Positions 1 to 8,348 are shown, numbered from the stretch's first letter. The stretch is DNA of 64,000 bases from JAYRZB01 sp041916675 (GCA_041916675.1 JAYRZB010000002.1:1-64000); one strand, 5' to 3'. Program-made: numbers and translations. The notes: a model not told the origin generated them from the sequence alone.

Positions 1-93
1 GAACCGATGAAAAATGAACTGAAAACTGATCCATCCAATCCTCCTAAGAGGCTTCAGAATCCAATTCGCCAAAATCCGCAACCCATATGCGAT

Positions 94-133
94 TCCCCTG
101 CCCCTTGCGGGGAGGGATGGGGTGGGGGTGGGC
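94..133. repeat. REP-like intergenic palindromic repeat, copy A
   Basis: A G-rich block containing CCCCTTGCGGGGAGGG and then GGGGTGGGGGTGGG. About 32 bases are identical to part of the repeat pair at 23845-23884. The core CCCC-TTGC-GGGG folds on itself. It lies outside any gene, just beyond the grpE terminator, as dispersed intergenic palindromes in GC-rich proteobacteria usually do. The identity between copies is seen directly; calling it a genome-wide family is inference. Confidence 0.7.
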
Positions 134-141
134 CACGCACA

Positions 142-180
142 TACCCCAAAACAAAACGCCCGGCTTCTCAGCCGGGCGCT
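142..180 (-). terminator. Intrinsic terminator after hrcA-grpE
   Basis: On the minus strand an 8-bp perfect stem (arms 171-178 and 157-164, six-base loop) is followed by a T-rich tail, GTTTTGTTTT. It begins about 22 bases past the grpE stop codon and closes the heat-shock transcript. Confidence 0.85.
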
Positions 181-201
181 CCACATTCAATCGCTCAGCG
201 C

Positions 202-807
202 TCACACGCTTTTGTCGATCCCGCCATCCGGGGCTGGTTCGCCGCCCTTGGGGCCGCCTTTGGCGACGCCGACCATGGCCGGGCGCAGGATGCGGTCGCC
301 GATGGCAAAGCCGGTCTGCATCACCTGCACCACCGTGCCTTCGGGACGGCTGGGGTCGGGCACCTCGAACATGGCCTGGTGCTTGTGCGGATCGAACTTC
401 TGGCCCTCGGCCTCGATCGGGGTCACGCCATGCTTGGCCAGAAGCCGCTGCATTTCGCGCTCGGTCATATCGATGCCATCGATCAGCGATTTGAGCGTGC
501 CGTCGGCGGTTTCGCGCGCTTCGGCCGGCAGCACCATCAGGGCGCGCGACAGCGCATCGGTGGCGCTCAACATGTCGCGGGCAAACCCGGCAATGGCATA
601 GGAGCGGGTGTCGGCCACTTCGCGCTCGGTGCGTTTGCGCAGGTTTTCCATTTCGGCAATGGTGCGCAGCAGCCGGTCCTTGAGCTCGGCATTCTCCCCC
701 TGCAGCGCCTCAAGCGCGGCGGCGGCATCCACCGCCGCATCGGCTGTCCCGGCATCGGCCGCCAGGTCCGCTTCGGTTTCGTCATTGGGGTTGGGTTCGT
801 TGCTCAT
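202..807 (-). CDS. grpE: Nucleotide exchange factor GrpE
   Basis: Cytoplasmic co-chaperone that drives ADP release from DnaK. The 201-residue product has an acidic N-terminus, a long helical coiled coil (about residues 35-80, including RKRTEREVADTRSYAIAGFA) and the C-terminal beta domain with the GrpE signature region FDPHKHQAMFEVPDPS followed by VVQVMQTGFAIGDRILRPAMV. Two adjacent ATG codons (810 and 807) are possible starts and cannot be separated by ribosome-site spacing. It lies about 100 bases downstream of hrcA on the same strand, probably in one heat-shock transcript, and a strong terminator follows it. dnaK and dnaJ are not in the window. Confidence 0.97.
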   Translation of the reverse strand: MSNEPNPNDETEADLAADAGTADAAVDAAAALEALQGENAELKDRLLRTIAEMENLRKRTEREVADTRSYAIAGFARDMLSATDALSRALMVLPAEARETADGTLKSLIDGIDMTEREMQRLLAKHGVTPIEAEGQKFDPHKHQAMFEVPDPSRPEGTVVQVMQTGFAIGDRILRPAMVGVAKGGPKGGEPAPDGGIDKSV

Positions 808-911
808 CATGGCTATCCGCACTCAATGTTATGCTGGGTCATGCTGGCCGCGCCAGCGCTGTTGCCGCCCATATCGGCCAGAATGGGCAAGATTTCAACC
901 CTGGCGCGGGC

Positions 912-1988
912 TTAGCCCTTGCGCGCCATCATGGCGGTGATCACCTGGGCGGTATAGTCCACCACCGGCACGATGCGGGCATAGTTGAGCCGGGTCGGCC
1001 CGATCACGCCAAGCACCCCAACCACCTTGTCATTGGCATCCTTATAGGGCGAGAGGATCACCGATGATCCCGAGAGCGAGAACAGTTTGTTCTCCGAGCC
1101 GATAAAGATGCGCACCCCCTGCGCCTTGTCGGCATCGCCTAAAAGCTCGATCAGCCCGCGCTTGCTTTCCAGTTCGTCGAACAGCTGCCGCACCCGGCTC
1201 AGGTCTTGGGACGCCATGGTGTCGTTGATCAGGTTGGCCCTGCCGCGCACGATCACCGTCGGCTCGCCCGCATTGGCCCCTTCCGAGAGCGTGGCCATGC
1301 CGGTTTCCACCAGCTTGCGGGTGAGGTCATCGAGCTCGCTCATCTGTTCGGCGCGCTGGTTCTGCAGCGCTGCGCGCGCTTCCTGCAGGGTGCGCCCCAC
1401 CACCAGATGCGCCATGTAATTGCTGGCCTGGGCCAGCGCGCTGGCGGTCAGGCCGGGGGGCAGCGGCACCACGCGGTTTTCCACCTGCCCGTCCTGCCCC
1501 ACCAGCACCGCCATGGCGGTCTGCGCATCGAGGCGGACAAATTCGATATGCTTGAGCACCATGTCGGCCTTGGCCGCAATCACCACGCCGGCCCCGTGGC
1601 TGAGGCCCGAAAGCATCTGGCTTGCTTCGGTCAACAGATCCTCGAGCTTGCCCTGGTGGGCATGGTCGGCCATCTGGCGGCTGATCTGGCTGCGCTCGCG
1701 CTCATCGACCGATCCGACCTCGAGCATGGCATCGACAAAAAACCGAAGGCCTTCCTGCGTCGGCGCGCGACCGGCCGAGGTATGGGGGGCCGCAATCAGC
1801 CCCAGGTCTTCAAGATCGGCCATGACATTGCGCACCGAGGCCGGCGACAGCCCGGTTTCGAGCAGGCGGCTCAGGTCGCGCGATCCCACCGGCACCCCGG
1901 TATCGAGATAGCGTTCCACCAGCTTGCGGAAAATGTCCTGGCTGCGGGCGTTCAGAACCGCAAGAAAGTCTTCCGGGGCTCGGCTCAT
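912..1988 (-). CDS. hrcA: Heat-inducible transcription repressor HrcA
   Basis: Represses chaperone operons by binding CIRCE operators, with GroEL promoting its active fold. The 358-residue product has an N-terminal winged-helix region (RSQDIFRKLVERYLDTGVPV, then VRNVMADLEDLGLI) and the family's C-terminal core ending SPYKDANDKVVGVLGVIGPTRLNY. The frame stays open upstream, but ATG at 1988 gives the usual N-terminus (MSRAPEDFLAVLNARS) and has AGGG about eight bases before it. It is transcribed divergently from rph. I found no CIRCE element (TTAGCACTC-N9-GAGTGCTAA) in front of it, so autoregulation through that operator is not supported here. Confidence 0.97.
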   Translation of the reverse strand: MSRAPEDFLAVLNARSQDIFRKLVERYLDTGVPVGSRDLSRLLETGLSPASVRNVMADLEDLGLIAAPHTSAGRAPTQEGLRFFVDAMLEVGSVDERERSQISRQMADHAHQGKLEDLLTEASQMLSGLSHGAGVVIAAKADMVLKHIEFVRLDAQTAMAVLVGQDGQVENRVVPLPPGLTASALAQASNYMAHLVVGRTLQEARAALQNQRAEQMSELDDLTRKLVETGMATLSEGANAGEPTVIVRGRANLINDTMASQDLSRVRQLFDELESKRGLIELLGDADKAQGVRIFIGSENKLFSLSGSSVILSPYKDANDKVVGVLGVIGPTRLNYARIVPVVDYTAQVITAMMARKG

Positions 1989-2078
1989 GTTCTTAACCCT
2001 GATCTCTGATCGTAACCATTTAGGCAAAAACGCCTCTGGTTCCAACTCCGCCTTGCTTGTTCTTGCTTCCCCATAGGG

Positions 2079-2094
2079 TTAAGAGGCGGTTAAC
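2079..2094. promoter_or_regulatory. CtrA-type box TTAA-N7-TTAAC between hrcA and rph
   Basis: The sequence TTAAGAGGCGGTTAAC matches the full CtrA consensus TTAA-N7-TTAA exactly. It sits in the divergent hrcA/rph promoter region, 29 bases before the rph start codon. The match is seen directly; binding by CtrA is inference from a short motif. Confidence 0.4.
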
Positions 2095-2122
2095 AGCAGT
2101 TCAAGCAGAGACGGTGATTTGC

Positions 2123-2839
2123 ATGCGGCCTTCCGGACGGGCGCCCAGCCAGATGCGGAACGTGACCATCGAGCGCAATGTCGCGCCCAAGGCCGAAGGC
2201 TCATGCCTGATCGGGTTTGGTTCGACCCGTGTTCTGTGCACCGCCACGGTTGAAACCAGCCTGCCTTCCTGGCGCCGCGGCCAGGGCCTGGGCTGGGTCA
2301 CCGCCGAATATGGCATGCTGCCGCGCGCCACCGGCACCCGCACCCGCCGCGAGGCCACCGCCGGCAAGCAGTCCGGCCGCACCCAGGAGATCCAGCGCCT
2401 GATCGGCCGCTCGCTGCGCGCCGTCGTTGACATGGCAGCGCTCGGCGAAGCCCAGATCACGCTCGATTGCGATGTCATCGAAGCCGATGGCGGCACCCGC
2501 ACCGCCTCGATCACCGGCGCCTATGTGGCACTGAGCGAAGCCATTGCCTGGATGCAGGCGCGCGGGCTGGTCAAGACCAATCCCTTGCGTGATTCGGTGG
2601 CGGCGGTGTCCTGCGGCATCTATCGCGGCACCCCGGTGCTTGACCTCGATTATCTCGAAGACAGCGAGGCCGATACCGACGCCAACTTCGTCATGACCGG
2701 CTCTGGCCGGTTCGTCGAAATCCAGGGCACCGCCGAACAGGTGCCGTTCTCGCGCGCCGAACTCGACAGCCTGATGGCGCTGGCCGAGACCGGCATCGGC
2801 GAACTGACTGCGATGCAAAAGGCGGCGCTGAGCCCATGA
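2123..2839 (+). CDS. rph: Ribonuclease PH
   Basis: Phosphorolytic 3'-to-5' exoribonuclease that trims tRNA 3' ends and takes part in rRNA turnover. The 238-residue length is standard. It opens MRPSGRAPSQMR, as RNase PH proteins do, and contains the core TRTRREATAGKQSGRTQEIQ and IGRSLRAVVDM. The frame extends upstream, but ATG 2123 matches the family N-terminus. The stop codon overlaps the start of the next small gene (ATGA at 2836), and that gene overlaps rdgB in the same way, so rph, the small gene and rdgB look translationally coupled. Confidence 0.97.
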   Translation: MRPSGRAPSQMRNVTIERNVAPKAEGSCLIGFGSTRVLCTATVETSLPSWRRGQGLGWVTAEYGMLPRATGTRTRREATAGKQSGRTQEIQRLIGRSLRAVVDMAALGEAQITLDCDVIEADGGTRTASITGAYVALSEAIAWMQARGLVKTNPLRDSVAAVSCGIYRGTPVLDLDYLEDSEADTDANFVMTGSGRFVEIQGTAEQVPFSRAELDSLMALAETGIGELTAMQKAALSP

Positions 2840-2991
2840 AGGCCCTGGTCCGAGCCATTGCCGGCCTGATCGCGCGCCCGACCGGGGCCGCACCGGCCCC
2901 GCGCCGGTCTGCCTCGGGCGCCACACCCGATTGCCCGATCTGGCATGACATTACCCGGGCCCTGGCCAGCAAGCCGCGGGGCCGCAAATGA
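2836..2991 (+). CDS. Unrecognised 51-residue basic protein between rph and rdgB
   Basis: A short reading frame fills the space between rph and rdgB exactly. Its ATG overlaps the rph stop and its TGA overlaps the rdgB ATG, both as ATGA. The product starts MKALVRAIAGLIARP, continues with an Ala/Pro/Arg-rich stretch and the more ordered DCPIWHDITRALASK, and ends in a basic tail. It has two possible short helices, one Cys, one Trp and one His. There is no clear Shine-Dalgarno sequence, so translation would depend on coupling to rph. I do not recognise the family. The double overlap supports a real gene, but chance in GC-rich DNA is not excluded. Confidence 0.55.
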   Translation: MKALVRAIAGLIARPTGAAPAPRRSASGATPDCPIWHDITRALASKPRGRK

Positions 2992-3632
2992 GCGCGACCC
3001 TCACGCTTCGCCCCGGCACCCGGTTCGTGCTGGCCTCGCACAACAAAGGCAAGCTCAGGGAGTTCGAGGAGCTGTTCGAAAGCTTTGATTTCGAGATCAT
3101 TTCGGCCGCCGATCTCGACCTGCCCGAGCCCGATGAAACCGGCACCAGCTTTGCCGAGAACGCCCGCATCAAGGCCCATGCCGCTGCCAGAGCCTCGGGG
3201 CTTCTGGCGCTTTCCGATGATTCTGGGCTGTGCGTGGATGCCCTCAACGGCGATCCGGGGGTCTATACCGCCAACTGGGCCGGGCCCGGCCGGGATTTTT
3301 CCGTCGGCATGCGCCGGGTCGAGGATGCCCTGCAGGCAGCGGGCGCCAGCACCCCGGCGCAGCGCCGCGGCTCGTTCAATGCTACGCTCTGCCTGGCCCA
3401 TCCCGATGGCCGCGACGCCCTGTTCGAAGGCGCAGTCACCGGCACGCTGGTCTGGCCGCCGCGCGGCGATATCGGCTTTGGCTTTGATCCGGTGTTCATG
3501 CCCGATGGTTTCGATATCACGTTTGGGCAGATGCCATCCGATGTGAAACACTCGTGGTCCCCGGGCCATGTGGGCCTGTCGCACCGCGCCAGGGCCTTTG
3601 CCAGACTGGTGGAGGACGCCATTGAGCACTGA
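2988..3632 (+). CDS. rdgB: XTP/dITP diphosphatase (RdgB/HAM1)
   Basis: Hydrolyses non-canonical purine triphosphates (XTP, dITP, ITP) to monophosphates, cleaning the nucleotide pool. The 214-residue protein shows the family landmarks in order: FVLASHNKGKLREFEELF near the N-terminus, the substrate/metal region SDDSGLCVDAL, GFGFDPVFMPDG, and the C-terminal SHRARAFARL. It overlaps the preceding small gene by four bases and the hemW TTG start by eleven, so these genes form one tight transcription unit. Confidence 0.97.
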   Translation: MSATLTLRPGTRFVLASHNKGKLREFEELFESFDFEIISAADLDLPEPDETGTSFAENARIKAHAAARASGLLALSDDSGLCVDALNGDPGVYTANWAGPGRDFSVGMRRVEDALQAAGASTPAQRRGSFNATLCLAHPDGRDALFEGAVTGTLVWPPRGDIGFGFDPVFMPDGFDITFGQMPSDVKHSWSPGHVGLSHRARAFARLVEDAIEH

Positions 3633-4782
3633 ACGTGGCAACGGTCTGTTCGGGGTCTATGTGCACTGGCCGTTCTGCGCCGCCAAATGCCCCTATTGCG
3701 ATTTCAACTCCCACGTCCATCGCGGCGCCTTTGATGAGGATGCCTATGTGGACGCCTATCTGGCCGAAATCGCCCATACCGCCGAACTGGCCCCCGGGCG
3801 GCTGGTGCAGTCGGTCTTTTTCGGTGGCGGCACGCCCTCGCTGATGCGCCCGCAATCGGTGGGGCGGATTCTCGATGCCATCGGCAGGCATTGGGAGATC
3901 GACCCCAGGGTCGAGATCACGCTTGAGGCCAATCCCACCAGTGTCGAGGCCGAGCGCTTCCGCGGTTATCGCGCCGCCGGGGTCAACCGCGTCTCGCTCG
4001 GCGTGCAGTCGCTGCGCCCCGGCCCGCTGGCCGAACTGGGGCGCCTGCACTCAGTCGACGAAGCGGTGGCTGCGGTGCGGCTGGCCCAGTCGATCTTTGA
4101 GCGCTCAAGCTTTGATCTGATCTATGCCCGCCCCAAACAGACCCTCGATGACTGGCAGGACGAACTGACCGAGGCCATCTGGCTCTCCCAGGGGCACCTC
4201 TCGCTCTATCAGCTCACCATCGAAATGGGCACGCGCTATTATGACCTGTTCAATGCCGGCAAGCTCAAGATGCCCGACGAGGACCTGTCGGCCGATTTTT
4301 ATGAGCTCACCCACGAACTGACCGCCTCGGCCGGGCTACCCGCCTACGAAATCTCCAACCATGCCCGTCCCGGCCAGGAAAGCCGTCACAACCTGCTCTA
4401 CTGGCGCTATGGCGAATATGCCGGCATCGGCCCGGGCGCCCATGGCCGCCTGCTGCTCAACAACCAGCGCCATGCCACCGCCGCCGAAAAGCTGCCCTTC
4501 GAATGGCAGAAGCGCGTGCTGTCCGCCGGCCGGGGCTGGGTCACCGATGACATCCTGACCTGGGAAGAAGAAGGCGACGAACTGCTGGTCATGGGCCTCA
4601 GGCTGCGCGAGGGGATCAATCCCAATCGCTTTGCCGCGCTGGCCGGTCGGCGGATTTCCGATCGCCAGATCCGCGAGCTCAAGGCCATCGGCTTTGTCGA
4701 AACCCTGCCCAACGGCAATATCCGCGTCACCGACCGCGGCTGGCCGGTGCTCGATGCGGTGGTTGCCGATCTCGCGGCCTAA
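3622..4782 (+). CDS. hemW: HemW-type radical SAM heme chaperone
   Basis: Radical SAM protein related to coproporphyrinogen dehydrogenase, now regarded as a heme chaperone. The cluster-binding motif CAAKCPYCDF gives cysteines at about residues 19, 23 and 26, followed by FFGGGTPSLM. The C-terminal HemN domain contains YWRYGEYAGIGPGAHG. I chose TTG 3622 because GGAGG lies seven bases before it and the product starts STERGNGLFGVYVHWPFC, as family members do; the only ATG (3568) would run deep into rdgB. It is 386 residues. Its stop overlaps the convergent lipoprotein gene by a few bases. Confidence 0.95.
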   Translation: MSTERGNGLFGVYVHWPFCAAKCPYCDFNSHVHRGAFDEDAYVDAYLAEIAHTAELAPGRLVQSVFFGGGTPSLMRPQSVGRILDAIGRHWEIDPRVEITLEANPTSVEAERFRGYRAAGVNRVSLGVQSLRPGPLAELGRLHSVDEAVAAVRLAQSIFERSSFDLIYARPKQTLDDWQDELTEAIWLSQGHLSLYQLTIEMGTRYYDLFNAGKLKMPDEDLSADFYELTHELTASAGLPAYEISNHARPGQESRHNLLYWRYGEYAGIGPGAHGRLLLNNQRHATAAEKLPFEWQKRVLSAGRGWVTDDILTWEEEGDELLVMGLRLREGINPNRFAALAGRRISDRQIRELKAIGFVETLPNGNIRVTDRGWPVLDAVVADLAA

Positions 4783-5984
4783 AGCTGGGGGCCGTCCACC
4801 ACCACCGCCCCGCCCGGCACCAGCTTGCGCATCACCAGCGCAAAATCGCTCAGCCCGCCGGGTTTGAGGCGGAACACCCCGTCGCGGCCGTTAAAGCCGC
4901 CCGGCACGGTCAGCATCGCTTCGGGGTAGGGCGGGCTGGCCCGCGACAGGCTCGAGGCATTGGCGAGGATCGTCGCCGTATAGGCCAGCGTGATATAGGC
5001 GGGCGGCGTGCCCCCGAACCGGGCGGCATATTCGCCCGCCAGCACCCGGTATCCGGCATCGTCAAGCCCGGGATAGAGCGCCCCGGCAAGGAATGGGCTG
5101 TTGGCAATCGCCATGTCCTTGTCCCAGTCGCCCGAACCGAGAATGGTCAGGCTGCCCCGCCGCACTCCGGCCTCTGCGAGCAGGCTTGCCAGCATCGGGG
5201 CGCTGGCCCGGTCGGGGATAAAGAGCGTATCGACGGCCCCGGCCATGATTTCGGCCGCCACCCGGTCAATGGCGCTGCGCGCCTCGGCCTCGCCATTGAA
5301 GGCCTGGATGCTGGCCGGGCGCAGGTGCATTTGCCCCAGCACCTGCCGGAAGGCGGCTTCCTGCAAATCGCCCGCCGTGGTGGCCGGCACGATGGCGGCA
5401 AAGCCGCGCCGCCCCTGGGTCTGGGCATAGCCGATCGAGCGCCGCACTTCGGTATCGGGCAGCACGTTGAGCAGGTAGACCCCCGGCCCCGCCGCGCCGG
5501 GATTGTTGGAAAACCCGATCACGCTGATGCCGGCGCCCCGCGCCACCTGCCCCACCGCCCGCACCTGGTCGGCCCGCACCGGCCCCAGGATCAGTTGCGC
5601 ACCATCGGCAATCGCCTGCACCGCCGCCTGCGTCGCCCCCGAGGGCGTCGGCCCGGTATCCTTGACCAGAAGCGTGATATTGTTGGCAATCTTGGGATTG
5701 GCCTCGATAAAGCTGATCGCCAGCGCCCCGGCATTGGCCATGGCGGTGCCGACACTGCCCATCTCCCCGCTCAGCGGCACCAGCAGCGCTACCGCCACCG
5801 GCCCCTGCCCATAGTGCTGCCCGCCTGCGGGGATCGGCGTGCCAAAGCCGATATCGGCCTTGGGCGCGGGCGGAATGGTGCGCTCGGGCAGGGCCAGCGG
5901 GCCGAAATCGAGGCTGGTGCAGGCAGCCAGAAGCGCCAGGGCTCCCCCCGCCAATGCCGCGCGCCAGATCAAGCCCTGTGCCAT
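4779..5984 (-). CDS. LpoA/YraM-like penicillin-binding protein activator lipoprotein
   Basis: A 401-residue predicted lipoprotein: a hydrophobic signal ends in LALLAAC with the lipidated Cys at residue 22. The rest resembles type-1 periplasmic binding proteins (VAVALLVPLSGEMGSVGTAM, later SVIGFSNNPG, LFIPDRA, LGSGDWD), the fold of the LpoA C-terminal domain. LpoA activates the peptidoglycan synthase PBP1A in enterobacteria. The assignment is helped by context: E. coli also has lpoA divergent from rsmI and next to yraN, as here. ATG 5984 is preferred because GGGGAGG lies eight bases upstream. It lacks the N-terminal TPR domain of the enterobacterial protein, so direct PBP activation is inference. 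Confidence 0.8.
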   Translation of the reverse strand: MAQGLIWRAALAGGALALLAACTSLDFGPLALPERTIPPAPKADIGFGTPIPAGGQHYGQGPVAVALLVPLSGEMGSVGTAMANAGALAISFIEANPKIANNITLLVKDTGPTPSGATQAAVQAIADGAQLILGPVRADQVRAVGQVARGAGISVIGFSNNPGAAGPGVYLLNVLPDTEVRRSIGYAQTQGRRGFAAIVPATTAGDLQEAAFRQVLGQMHLRPASIQAFNGEAEARSAIDRVAAEIMAGAVDTLFIPDRASAPMLASLLAEAGVRRGSLTILGSGDWDKDMAIANSPFLAGALYPGLDDAGYRVLAGEYAARFGGTPPAYITLAYTATILANASSLSRASPPYPEAMLTVPGGFNGRDGVFRLKPGGLSDFALVMRKLVPGGAVVVDGPQL

Positions 5985-6107
5985 GCCCGGCGCCTCCCCG
6001 CGCCTTCGTGCCACTATGCATGGCGCTCGTTAAGCTTTTGTTGACCATGCCCGCGCCTATACAAATCTTTGCCCCCGGCCTAAACCAAGGGCCGCAAGGA
6101 GCCGCGC

Positions 6108-7007
6108 GTGAGCACACAAGCCCAACCATTCCCGGCCTATCATATCGGCGGCACAAGGCTTGAGGCCGCCCCGCTTTCGCCCGGGCTCTATGTGGTCGCC
6201 ACCCCGATCGGCAATCTCTCCGACATTACCCTGCGCGCCCTCGAAACGCTGGCCGCCGCCAGCCTGGTGCTCTGCGAGGACACAAGGCATTCGGCGCGCC
6301 TGCTCGATCATTATGGCATCCGCACGCCGCGCCGCTCGCTGCACGAGCACAACGAGCATGCAAGGCTCGATGAGATCACCGCCGCCATTGCGGCCGGGCA
6401 GGCCGTCGCACTGATTTCCGATGCCGGTACGCCGCTGTTGTCCGATCCGGGTTTTCCCCTGGTGCGCGCCCTGCGCGAGGCCGGGCTACCGGTCTTTGCC
6501 GTGCCCGGCGCTTCGGCCCTTCTGGCCGGGCTGGCGGTGGCGGGCCTGCCCACCGACAGTTTTGGCTTTTTCGGCTTCCTGCCGGTCAAGGCCGGTGCCA
6601 GGGCCAATGTCTTGATTCCGCTGGCCGCCCGCCGCGACACGCTGGTATTTTACGAATCCCCGCGTCGGCTGGGGGCAACGCTGTCTTCCATGGCCGAGGC
6701 TTTTGGGCCCGACCGCGACGCTGCGGTGGCGCTCGAACTCACCAAGCGTTACGAACGGGTCATCCGCGGCCCGCTCAGCGCGCTTGCAACGCGGTTCAAT
6801 GCCGAAGACACCAAGGGCGAGGCGGTGATTCTGGTGGCCGGCGCCGCTGCCGCCGCTGCCCCCGCCGAGGCCGACTGGCAGGCAGCGCTGGCCGAGGCGC
6901 TCACCACCGCGCCGCTGCGCATCGCGGTCGATGCCATCACGCAAAGATTCGGCCTCAAGCGCAAGCAGGTCTACGATGCCGCCCTCGCCCTCAAGGCAGA
7001 CCGCTGA
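6108..7007 (+). CDS. rsmI: 16S rRNA (cytidine(1402)-2'-O)-methyltransferase
   Basis: Adds a 2'-O-methyl group to C1402 in the ribosomal P site using SAM. The 299-residue protein has the tetrapyrrole-methylase fold motifs LYVVATPIGNLSDITLRA, CEDTRHSARLL, LISDAGTPLLSDPG and PGASALLAGLAVAGLP. The start is GTG 6108 with AAGGA seven bases upstream. It is divergent from the LpoA-like gene, with about 120 bases between them, and overlaps yraN by 32 bases. Confidence 0.97.
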   Translation: MSTQAQPFPAYHIGGTRLEAAPLSPGLYVVATPIGNLSDITLRALETLAAASLVLCEDTRHSARLLDHYGIRTPRRSLHEHNEHARLDEITAAIAAGQAVALISDAGTPLLSDPGFPLVRALREAGLPVFAVPGASALLAGLAVAGLPTDSFGFFGFLPVKAGARANVLIPLAARRDTLVFYESPRRLGATLSSMAEAFGPDRDAAVALELTKRYERVIRGPLSALATRFNAEDTKGEAVILVAGAAAAAAPAEADWQAALAEALTTAPLRIAVDAITQRFGLKRKQVYDAALALKADR

Positions 7008-7341
7008 GCGTGCCGGCCGTCGGGCCGAAACCCTGGCCGCGCTCTATCTGCGGCTCAAGCTCTACACCATCCGCCACACCCGCTACAAAACCCCGGTGGG
7101 CGAAATCGACCTGATCGCCGAGCGCTTTGGCGTCACGGTGTTTGTCGAGGTCAAGGCCCGCACCAGCACCGCTGCCGAGGGTGATGCGCTTTTGGCCGTC
7201 AATCAGGCCCGCATTCTGCGCGCCGCCCAGTATTACCTGTCGCGCCACCCCAGGCTGGCCGCAACCAGCCTGCGCTTTGACGTGATTTTCCTTGCCCCCG
7301 GCGCCTGGCCGCGCCATGTCATCAATGCCTTTTCAGCCTGA
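6976..7341 (+). CDS. yraN: YraN family (UPF0102) endonuclease-like protein
   Basis: A 121-residue protein with the PD-(D/E)XK nuclease-like core of the YraN family: RRAETLAALYLRLK, then GEIDLIAE and FVEVKAR, which supply the putative metal-binding Asp and Glu-x-Lys. The biochemical role of the family is not settled. ATG 6976 lies inside the rsmI end, giving a 32-base overlap; no later in-frame start is available before the conserved region. rsmI and yraN are often neighbours in proteobacteria. Confidence 0.93.
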   Translation: MPPSPSRQTAERAGRRAETLAALYLRLKLYTIRHTRYKTPVGEIDLIAERFGVTVFVEVKARTSTAAEGDALLAVNQARILRAAQYYLSRHPRLAATSLRFDVIFLAPGAWPRHVINAFSA

Positions 7342-7351
7342 GACCCCGCCC

Positions 7352-8299
7352 ATGACCCTCAAGATTGCCGTCCAGATGGACCCCATCGCCTCGATCAACC
7401 CGATGGGCGATTCCACCTTTGCCCTCATGCTCGAGGCCCAGGCCCGCGGCCACCAGATCGCCTATTACACCCCCGATACCCTGGCCCTGCGCGATAATGT
7501 GCTCTCGGCCAGCCTTGCGCCGATCACGGTCATCGACAAGCCAAAGGGCGAGCACTTCAGCCTTGGCGATTTCGCCCGGCACAATCTTGACACCTTCGAT
7601 GTGGTGCTCATGCGGCAGGACCCGCCGTTCGACATGAACTACATCACCATTTCGCACCTGCTCGAGCGCATCCATCCCAAAACCCTGGTGGTCAATCCGC
7701 CCGCTGATGTGCGCAACGCGCCAGAGAAAATCCTCGTCACCGAATTCCCCGACCTGATGCCGCCAACGCTGGTCACCCGCGACCGCGCCATGATTCACGC
7801 CTTCCGCCGCGAGCATGGCAACATCATTCTCAAGCCGCTCTACGGCAATGGCGGGGCCGGCGTCTTCTTTATCCAGGAGGGCGACCACAACCTCAATTCC
7901 CTGATCGAACTGTTCGAGCAGAACTATCGCGAGCCCTTCATGGTCCAGCGCTACCTGCCCGATGTCCGGAAGGGCGACAAGCGCATCATCATTGTCGATG
8001 GCGAGCCGGTGGCCGGGCTCAACCGCATTCCCGCCGAGGGCGAGGCGCGTTCCAACATGCATGTGGGTGGCCGCCCCGAACTGTCCGAGCTGACGGCTCG
8101 CGAACGCGAAATCTGCGCCCGCATCGCCCCGGCGCTCAAGGCCCGCGGCATGATCTTTGTCGGCATCGACGTCATCGGCGACTACCTGACCGAAATCAAC
8201 GTCACCTCACCCACCGGCATCCGCGAGATCAAGCGCTTCGGCGGCCCCGACATTGCCGCCCTGATCTGGAACGCCATCGAGAAAAAGCGCGCCGCCTGA
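7352..8299 (+). CDS. gshB: Glutathione synthase
   Basis: ATP-grasp ligase joining gamma-glutamylcysteine and glycine, the second step of glutathione synthesis. The length of 315 residues is standard. It starts MTLKIAVQMDPIASINPMGD and carries MRQDPPFDMNYI, VVNPPADVRNAPEKI, the ATP-grasp region ILKPLYGNGGAGVF and the C-terminal GIDVIGDYLTEINVTSPTGI. It begins ten bases after yraN, so it probably belongs to the same transcript, and a strong terminator follows. Confidence 0.98.
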   Translation: MTLKIAVQMDPIASINPMGDSTFALMLEAQARGHQIAYYTPDTLALRDNVLSASLAPITVIDKPKGEHFSLGDFARHNLDTFDVVLMRQDPPFDMNYITISHLLERIHPKTLVVNPPADVRNAPEKILVTEFPDLMPPTLVTRDRAMIHAFRREHGNIILKPLYGNGGAGVFFIQEGDHNLNSLIELFEQNYREPFMVQRYLPDVRKGDKRIIIVDGEPVAGLNRIPAEGEARSNMHVGGRPELSELTAREREICARIAPALKARGMIFVGIDVIGDYLTEINVTSPTGIREIKRFGGPDIAALIWNAIEKKRAA

Positions 8300-8303
8300 A
8301 CGC

Positions 8304-8331
8304 AAAAGGCGCCGCAGAAGCGGCGCCTTTG
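8304..8331. terminator. Bidirectional intrinsic terminator between gshB and the convergent outer-membrane gene
   Basis: An 11-bp perfect stem (8305-8315 with 8320-8330) with a four-base AGAA loop, flanked by A-runs on one side and T-runs on the other, so it can stop transcripts from both directions. Confidence 0.85.
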
Positions 8332-8348
8332 ATTAGATGTCCGAGTGC

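Noticed and set aside
7..915. Plus-strand open frame opposite grpE
   Set aside because: It runs through the repeat, the terminator and grpE in antisense; not protein-like.
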